Of a stretch of 64,000 nucleotides of DNA, positions 57,000 through 64,000 are shown piece after piece (position 1 is the stretch's first letter; each line of letters opens with the position of its first letter). Origin of the DNA: Telmatactis stephensoni (lineage: Eukaryota; Cnidaria; Anthozoa; Actiniaria; Isophelliidae); NCBI GenBank assembly GCA_029948255.1, contig JALIZF010001536.1, positions 62,001 through 126,000 of the forward strand, given 5' to 3'. Below the pieces are notes generated by a model. That model was not told the origin of the DNA. It did no database searches and saw only the letters and a program-made list of their open reading frames with translations. The position numbers were made by a program, and so were the translations under genes.

Positions 57000-58712
57000 C
57001 AGTGGCGGATCCAGGATTTTAACAGGGGGGGTGCATTTTTTAAAGTCGAGTAAAATTTTATTGAAAAACGTTTCTCATGTAAAAACGGTTGCCTGGGGTT
57101 CTCGTGGGCAGCGGGTACGTTTATTTAATTTATGCAAGAATAAGATAATATGGACACTAGTGTCGTGTTGGAAAAAAGATAAACAATATCACGAATTAGT
57201 TATTCGCAAATTAAGTTTTTTTATGCGCCGGCTAACATTGGCATTTCAACATTATTCATTCTCAATGTCATTAGTATTATTTACAGGAGAACAATAACAT
57301 CGCAAGGTAGAGCTTAGAGAATATCAGTACAGTGAAAATGAATACGGGTGCCTTTTTTCAATACTTACTATTTAAGATAAAATATCAGCAAGTTGCATTC
57401 GACGTGGATGGCGGCGTGCAAAATTATCAATGATTTCATCTGTATTGTACCCTTCACCCCAAACTTAAACTCCCCGGAGACGGAGGAAGAGATGCCGAGA
57501 CTAGGCTAAACTAGGCTAGACTTATTATATCTTACTGTGAGAATTTAGCTTTTTTGATGTAAATATCATACATTTAATAAAATAAATATTTTTTGACATT
57601 AAAATTTACCGACAATCAACTGTTAATTTTGACAGCTAGCTGTCTCTAATCAAACAACTCATCAAAACTGAAACACGACTATAACATTGATTCTTACATT
57701 TGAAAATAGGTATCATTTGGAAAGTTTTTAGTTTTGGCTGATACCTAGATACTTTTTGTAAGGATTTGGATAATAGTTTTGTTTTTAAATTTATCTAGTA
57801 TTATCATGTCGCAATCTCCGCTTGATATAATCTTTGTAGCGAACAAACCTCGACTTATTTTTCTCATAAACAAGAGACAACTACACCAAAATTAAAAGAT
57901 GATTGATTTATTAATTCTACACACATTTACTTATCAAGATGTGAAAGACAGAAAAATATCAACTCTGCTTAATATATAAAATGATCATAACCGTTAGAGA
58001 AATCACACTATATAAACGCGCGGCATAAACGACAGAAACCGGCCCACTCGATTTGCCTATGTTGATCTTAGGATGTTAATCTGTCTGATTAGGAATAGCG
58101 AATTAGCGAATTTCCAGTTTATAAGAATTTCCAAATTTCCAGCTCATATAAATTGAGTTTTCATTGGTGAACTCAAAATGTAATCCATTGTCTTGTCGGC
58201 ATACGGGAAAGAGAACTGAGAGATACCGAAAATTAGCTATATCATTACGAATACCTTCTTTTGTAGTAAACAAACGTAAATAACATAAACCACTGTATGA
58301 GATACCTTACTTTCTCTGAAATAATCTGTAATCTTTCGGCAGGACATACTGCAAATAAATGAATGCCGACTCTTCTTGCAGGTTGTTACCGAGTAGAAAC
58401 TGGGCACCAGTTGTGTTCGCATTTTCCTCCGTCGTTCGGGTAGGGTGGACATGTGGGTGTATTTATGGCAATGAAGTGAAGATTATTATTGCGATTAGGA
58501 TAAATGCGAAAATTGAGGCACCGCAAAACCATTAAAGGACAAACAATGTAAGATCTATTAGCATTTTATAGTCTTATAGGGAACCGCCGTTTTTTATAGG
58601 GTTGCGCCGTTCAGCTAACGACCTTCAAGAGCCTAAGGCATCAGCCGATGTTTTTTAAGGGAAAAGGGGGGGTGCCCGTGCACCCAATGAACCCCCCCTA
58701 AATCCGCCACTG
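57000..58712. mobile_element. hAT-like non-autonomous element, 1.7 kb
   Basis: Ends CAGTGGCGGATCCAGG at the left and CCTAAATCCGCCACTG at the right match over about 11 bases, followed by G/C tracts. CCTCT lies directly outside both ends (56995-56999 and 58713-58717). The terminal motif is typical of hAT-Tip100-like transposons. hAT duplications are usually 8 bp, so the 5-bp repeat is odd. Interior is AT-rich without a transposase; a minus-strand frame at 58452 carries KITDYF before a possible donor but is not convincing. Confidence 0.7.
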
Positions 58713-59329
58713 CCTCTGTCGCTGCTTCCTGCTGTCTCTTGTGACGGCCATAACTTGATATTCGGATGGATTTCGTTAACAGAAGCAATTCTTACCAGAG
58801 TTCTTACTCGTTGTTTTCCCATCTTCTTCCAGCCCACTGATGACATCGCTGATTTTCAGTTCTAATCCGAGAGATACAAATGGTGGTCATTCGCATGTGC
58901 ATGTAGCTGAGCTGTGATCTTCTAATTGAGCAGAACACTTGTTCTAGTATATCCTCCCCAGCGCTTGTTCTAGGAAAGATCCCCGAGGACATCTTCGGTC
59001 GACAGATTTCCATTCACTAGAAGCGTTGCTGAGTCTGATTGTGTTTTCTCTGCATGTTTGTAAGATATGTGACTTTGAAAGAGCCAGAGTCCTATCGAAA
59101 AGGCCCATGCTTTATGAAGTCTACTAGAAAGCAGCAACCAGGGAGTCGAATGCTTTAAAAATGTCAGTAAATAACATTCCTGCTGTATTTGTACTCCATA
59201 GATGAAAAAAAATTTTTTTTTCGGTTTAAAGATCAATAAAGTTTTTCAGTTCAGGGAATAGTCATTCCGATTCATTGGCTTTTCACAAGAGGCCATGACT
59301 TTATTCTATTTTATTATTGTTTGCCTTTA

Positions 59330-60500
59330 ACTTTACAAGATTCGTCTGGAAAACTGAGGAATTGAGATCTCTGCATCCGGCTATCACAGATACGCAAATC
59401 TCAAAATAACATCTCATTGAAAGAGTAATTCAGTCTTAAGTGTGAAATAAACACAAGATTTAATGATATTTGGTTTACCATTGTCTGCAACTCAGCGGGG
59501 ACTTTTTTGCTATCAGTCTTTGCTGTATTCCAATTGTTATTTGATATCTTGTCAGCTAGCTGAAAACAAGTATATATAATCTATTGATAAGCTTAAATAG
59601 TTTCGTTTTCTTTTAGTGGAAGGATGATTACTCCTTCATTTATATAGTAATTTATTGTATTTTATCATGTTTTTTATTGTATTGTATTTTTATTTTTGTT
59701 CACATTTTGTTCTTTTTTACTCTTCCACACGCAATCCTATTGTTTTCGTCTCGGAAATTGAAAGGTGCGCGCGAATGACAGACTTATCAATAATTTTCTT
59801 TGAAAAAGATAGTCCTTCCGTTTGTATGAAATAAATACGAAATTTACTGATGTTTCGTTCCCAATTGTCTGCGCAAAAGCGTAGCGGGACATTTTCATTT
59901 ATCACCAGTTTTCACTTGAAAACAAGTACTTATGCCTTATGGATAACACACGGATAAAAAAGAGTTTTGTTTTGTTTTAAAGGAAAATTCAATTTCCTGT
60001 CCTACTTTCCTGATTTCTTTTCAGCTATTTCTTCAACCTTTCTCTGTTTCAGATTAGGTATATCTGTCTGGAAAAGTCAAGGATTCTAGATCTGCTCCCA
60101 CTGTCCACAGATACATTTCAAAGGGACCGCAATATCTATTATTGTCAATAAAGAAAATTTTAACCGTAGGATGATATTGAGACATAATTTTTGGTTAACC
60201 ATTGTTGGCAAACTTCCTCAGCAGGGAAATTTTCAGCTATTGATCTTTACTGTATAATTAGGATAGTTTTCAAATTGTTGTGTCGTCTTTTAAGTTTCAT
60301 GCACGAAAACAGTTATTGTACTGTAGATATAAAGAGTGGTTTAGTTTTGGTTTAGAGAGTGGTTCCAGAAATTTACTTCTGCGTTAAATACTTTTTAAAG
60401 TGTTTGGTATTATTTAATACCTTTTTGAGCGATTCAAGTCTCGAAAATTGACGGTGCATAAATTCAGTGCAGACGGCAAAATAGCGTAGAAACATGAGTG
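59330..60500. repeat. Decayed tandem repeat, about 360-bp units
   Basis: Units starting near 59345, 59745, 60065 and 60430 share the series (T/C)(C/T)GTCT(G/C)GAAAA, ACCATTGT(C/T)(T/G)GCAA, AGCGGGA, TTTTC(A/T)(C/G)CTAT and ACTTGAAAACAAGTA-type motifs. Units alternate between two subtypes, so the higher-order period is about 700 bp. It could be decayed satellite or duplicated exon-intron blocks. Confidence 0.5.
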
Positions 60501-61954
60501 ATTCGATGCAAAGATAAAAAATATATTTTATATATATTTGTAAAGGAACTAAAATCAGTAGAAAATTAAAATCTTAAATCGAAATCTTGTTTTCTTGGTT
60601 GGAAAAAGCTAAGTGGAAAATTGTATAATTTTATGCACTATGTGATCGTAATAAATTATGAATAGCCAAGCTCACAATTTCTCCCACAACCAAATAGTTA
60701 TGCCATTTGACAATAGAAAAATGTTTACAAGTTGGACAGTACAGAACTTCCTCTCTTTGACATGATTTTGTGGCTGAAGACTTAGAACTAAAACTGAACT
60801 TGAAGGTAAATATAAAGGAAATCAAGTAATCAAGTACGTAATTATATTTTCGAAAATCGGCGTTGTCGACATTAGTTTGCAAAATCGCAAATAAGTTCTA
60901 TGCTTTTCAACACCTGAAATATCTTCATTTTATTGCCAATAAGACTACCTCATCCATTGCATAAATAGAACATGATTTAGAAAGCTTAGAGCGGCAGAAA
61001 TGAAAAATGGACGTTTCTTAGTTTGAATGTTTTCTTCAGTAGCAATGTTATTCAAAAGCTTTCAACTTTTGATTTCTTCAGTATATCCTGAGCTGGAAAG
61101 ATTTTTGAAATGAAAGCATAGATGTCAAATGAATGTTTTAATCCAATTTTATTGTCGGATTCACATTTGCATTTCCGCCGGGCAAAAATGCACAAGTCCA
61201 CTGAATCGATTTCAATTAATCTTGCAGTAATTGACAAAGAAATGTTCCGTCGAGGTGCACGTCGTCCGTCAAAATTTGTTTGGAATAGCGTATCTTGCAT
61301 TAAGGCTATCAAAATCATGTTGCCTCAGTTCTTGTGCACCACAAATTGATTTCCAAACGCAAGCCACGATAATTTGTGAAGTAATTTATCTTGTGAAATA
61401 GTTTAACTTCTTGTAAAGTAGTTCATTGAACATGTTGATGAGAACCACATCACAAGTTCTCGCTACATTCATCCCTTTTCTAGGTTAGCTTAGGTTTGGG
61501 TTCTTCAGTTAGGTGCCGTGGAGTTGCTAAGCTTGTCATTGCTCAGTTGCTCGGTTAGTTTATCCTGTGGGGTTGCTTGGTTGGTTGCTGAGGTACTCGA
61601 CCGAGGTCAAGATTCTCCCGTATACAGACTAATCAAGCTCGGTTAATAAGAGTTTTATTAGACGACCATTTTCCCTAAATGGTAAAGAAAAACGTTTCCC
61701 CTACTCTTTCGTTATTCATTTTAAATTTTGAAGCGCGGCGCGTAATATTCGATTTGCTTCTCAGTATTTTTACTCGATCGACTTTAACAATGAGGGCAAA
61801 AGCGAAAGATCAAATAACTGTTCACAAAAAGCAAGATTGAACAAACCAAACAATGAAAAACACTGAACCACGTACGTACTGGAGTGAACTTTCAACTTTT
61901 CAAATGATTTGTAAACATTTTCACGCCCTGACGGATTCAGCCGTAACCCCCCCT

Positions 61955-61992
61955 CTCCCCCCCCCCCCCCCCCCCAAAAAAAAAAAAAAAAA
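61955..61992. repeat. Poly-C / poly-A junction
   Basis: Long C run immediately followed by a long A run, then GAAGAAGAA. Likely an error-prone simple-sequence site. Confidence 0.9.
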
Positions 61993-63415
61993 GAAGAAGA
62001 ATTGGATGCAATCTGGTACCCTATATTTAGAGCAAATGAAAAATATTGCGGTGGTTGCAATTGAACCTTTACGCCACTAACAGCCGAATCCTTCAAACAG
62101 ACGTTACTTCAGTTCCATGCAGAGGATCAGGAAGAACCTTAGCTTGTACAGTATTTGTGTTTTTTGTTTGTTTGTTTTTGTTTTTTGTTTAGTTTAGTTT
62201 TTTTTTTTTACAGGCCAGTAAAAAGAAAACAATTAATATAGGCTTACCGAGGAAAGAACAACAAACAAACATACACTATAAAGTTTAGCACTAATTTCAA
62301 TGTACAGTTCTTTACCACTGTAAAAATCCACCCAACTTTCACTCGGTTCCACCTCTTTTCAGTTGCAGTGTGATTATCCTGATTTTGTCAAGTATCTCAA
62401 AATCTTTTTCTGTTGACAACAGACAAGCGGCCATTTTCTTGAGAGATGAACTTGGGTGAGAATGGTTATTTTCGCTCTAAAATAACCCTTATTCTGCTTA
62501 TTTCTTAGTTGCTTGCTTTCGTAATGGCATGGCCAAGGATGAAACTGTTTAGCCACGGCTTTAGCTTCAACAGTTGAACAGTTGTGTGTCAGAATAACTT
62601 TTAGTACGTTGTTTGTTTGCAAATTCTTTCAACTTGACTCTGCATTGTGCTGCTTGCTTCAACTTCACGCGCAGTTCACCTCAGTTTGCCGATAATTTCA
62701 GTTGAGTTAAAATCAACATCCCGAAACTGTGAAACTAGATGTCTTCCTTTTGTAGTACTACTTAGATGGGTTTTTTGTTGTTGTTAGTTTGCTGGTTTGT
62801 TTGTTTGTTTTTGTGTGTGTTTTTTTAATTTGTTTTTTGTTTTTGTTGTTGTTGTTCTTTTTTCTTCTCCTTCTCCAGCAGTTGAGTTATAAACTCTGTC
62901 AAAATCTGCTTTGGCAAGAATGCCAAAGATGCCAATCGCCTTCAAAAACCTGCAACAAAATATGACTTATTTTGCTGTTGAAGTTGGTTCGTGTAACATC
63001 TTTGCCATCTTTTCGCGCGCGCAACAAAATGGCGGCTGATAGCGAAGTAAGACAATAACAGACCAAGAAATACGTTTGAATGAAAGTGATAGACGAAAAC
63101 TTATCGCTTTCACCCAAAGAAAACCAATCTCTTTAGGATTCAAATTTGAAAGTGTCAAAAAAATCCACAAACAGAGCTGTCGCTTGCATATAAACATCAT
63201 TTGTTAGAACTGTGAAAAGAAATTTTCTCACGAAGAGTGCTTTTTTTTCAAAACAACAAAAAGTGCTCAAATAAGGAGCAAACTCGAAAGTATGTTATAT
63301 CTGACTGTATTGAAAAAAAACTGCTTTTCCCCGTACTACTTCTTATGATAAAATGTTGATTCAAAATAAAATGTACCGTTTGCCAATGGGCTTTCACTTC
63401 AAAATCAAATGAACA

Positions 63416-63566
63416 ATTAACACTTATTGACTGGGACCGAGGGAAACAGTATGTTTTGTGGTCCCGAGACCGCCAATGTTTCCCGAGGCGGAGCCGAGGG
63501 AAACATTGGCGGTCGAGGGACCACAAAACATACTGCTTTCCCGAGGCCCCAGTCAATAAGTGTTTT
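63416..63566. mobile_element. Palindromic element with GAGGCGGAGCCGAG centre
   Basis: Arms AACACTTATTGACTGGGAC ... GAGGGAAACAGTATGTTTTG and the inverse (AAAACATACTG ... CCCCAGTCAATAAGTGTT) cover nearly the whole 150 bases. Centre GGCGGAGCC. It is a GC-rich foldback in AT-rich DNA. Confidence 0.88.
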
Positions 63567-63798
63567 GTTATATACCAACTGTCAAAGAACAATCAAAACG
63601 CATAGTTATGATCACACATTTTTATTCCAAATCTGACTTATTAACCTGTGCGCATCTGATATTTCTCTTTTCTTGTTTTCTGAGGGTCAAAATTGAGGGC
63701 CCTCGATGATGTTGAATTTCGTTTCTTTCGCAAGATGTCGTGATAATCCATACCTAATTGAGATAAGAGTGTTCTTTGTGTAAAAAGACCCATCTTAC

Positions 63799-64000
63799 TT
63801 TCTTGCATTTACATAGAACTGTTGTAACAATTGGTTTAGTTCGAGTTTTTTGAGACCTTCAAAGTCGGCAGAAATTCCTTTTTCTAAGCAAAAGTCTCTT
63901 AGAATCTTCACAGCTTAATTGTTTTGTTGCATTCTTTGTGGATTTAGACTCTTTGTCATTCAGTAACTTTTCGATATCTTCGTCCGTTCTGCTTGCAAAT
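63799..64000 (-). pseudogene. Crypton/DUF3504-type recombinase N-terminal exon, partial, frameshifted
   Basis: Reading the minus strand from the window edge gives RTDEDIEKLLNDKESKSTKN and ATKQ, then after a shift AVKILRDFCLEKGIS, ADFEGLKKLELNQLLQQFY, VNARK and a donor AAA|gtaaga at 63798. This resembles the N-terminal region of DUF3504/QRICH1/ZMYM-type proteins, derived from Crypton tyrosine recombinases and abundant in anthozoans. The frame breaks at about 63914-63920 (CAATTAAGCTG), where one or four extra bases disrupt it, so this copy is probably dead or contains a sequence error. The start codon lies beyond the window. Confidence 0.55.

Larger units (their letters stand above)
58713..63798. 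other. Gene-poor stretch
   Basis: No confident exon. It contains the tandem repeat 59330-60500, a C then A homopolymer block (61955-61992), GT/TTTG-rich simple sequence (62155-62215, 62775-62870) and the palindrome 63416-63566. A minus-strand frame at 58804-59236 has repeated TAGAACAAG motifs and no family signature. Confidence 0.5.

Noticed and set aside
58237..58452. Minus-strand frame with KITDYF as a hAT transposase or PIP-box start
   Set aside because: The motif is only six residues and no downstream BED, TTF-type finger or hAT dimerisation exon was found.
58804..59236. Overlapping minus-strand frames next to the hAT-like element
   Set aside because: Frames break repeatedly and no family pattern was recognised. 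A GTAAGA donor-like site alone is not enough.
1..64000. CRISPR arrays, operons or bacterial genes
   Set aside because: The window has spliced animal genes and eukaryotic transposons. The iterons seen are inside foldback elements, not spacer arrays.

Overview
The window is nuclear DNA from an animal and reads like a cnidarian, most likely a stony coral or a close anthozoan relative. It is AT-rich, its genes are split by short GT-AG introns, intergenic and intronic DNA is packed with small inverted-repeat elements, and the predicted proteins have an anthozoan look (PAN plus fibrinogen-like secreted protein, NRY-type rhodopsin-family receptor, compact p53-family and Polyhomeotic proteins, Crypton-derived fragment). 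The species cannot be fixed from sequence alone.

Layout. 1.5-3.9 kb (+): two-exon secreted PAN/fibrinogen-like protein. 7.8-19.5 kb (-): six-exon Polyhomeotic-like Polycomb protein with the HD1 motif, FCS zinc finger and SAM domain but no long N-terminus. 20.0-21.5 kb (+): three-exon ribokinase, head to head with Polyhomeotic, 559 bp between start codons. 25.2-31.4 kb: a 6,161-bp Tc1/mariner-superfamily transposon with near-identical ends and a TA target duplication. It carries a four-exon DD34E transposase (one frameshift) and, on the other strand, a four-exon gene for a 248-residue protein ending in a SHOCT-like motif. 34.4-35.5 kb (-): single-exon rhodopsin-family GPCR. 40.0-49.6 kb (-): eleven-exon p53/p63/p73-family gene, assembled across ten phase-consistent introns, with an unusual zinc-site loop. 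49.6-63.8 kb: no confident host gene; it holds a 5'-truncated LINE, a hAT-like non-autonomous element, several MITEs and decayed tandem repeats. 63.8-64.0 kb (-): first part of a Crypton/DUF3504-type recombinase-like exon, frameshifted and cut by the window edge.

Mobile DNA. At least two MITE groups have ends beginning GAGTG/GAGTC (or GAAC) and TA targets, and another group shares its outermost bases with the big transposon. Insertions of one element into the palindromic arm of another fix exact boundaries twice (4.79-4.93 kb and 25.25/31.41 kb). The host genes are unrelated in function (chromatin repression, ribose phosphorylation, signalling, stress response). What joins this window is nested transposition, and the two-gene transposon is the strongest candidate for something not well described.

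All exon models come from reading splice signals, phases and protein similarity by eye. No alignment or database search was run.
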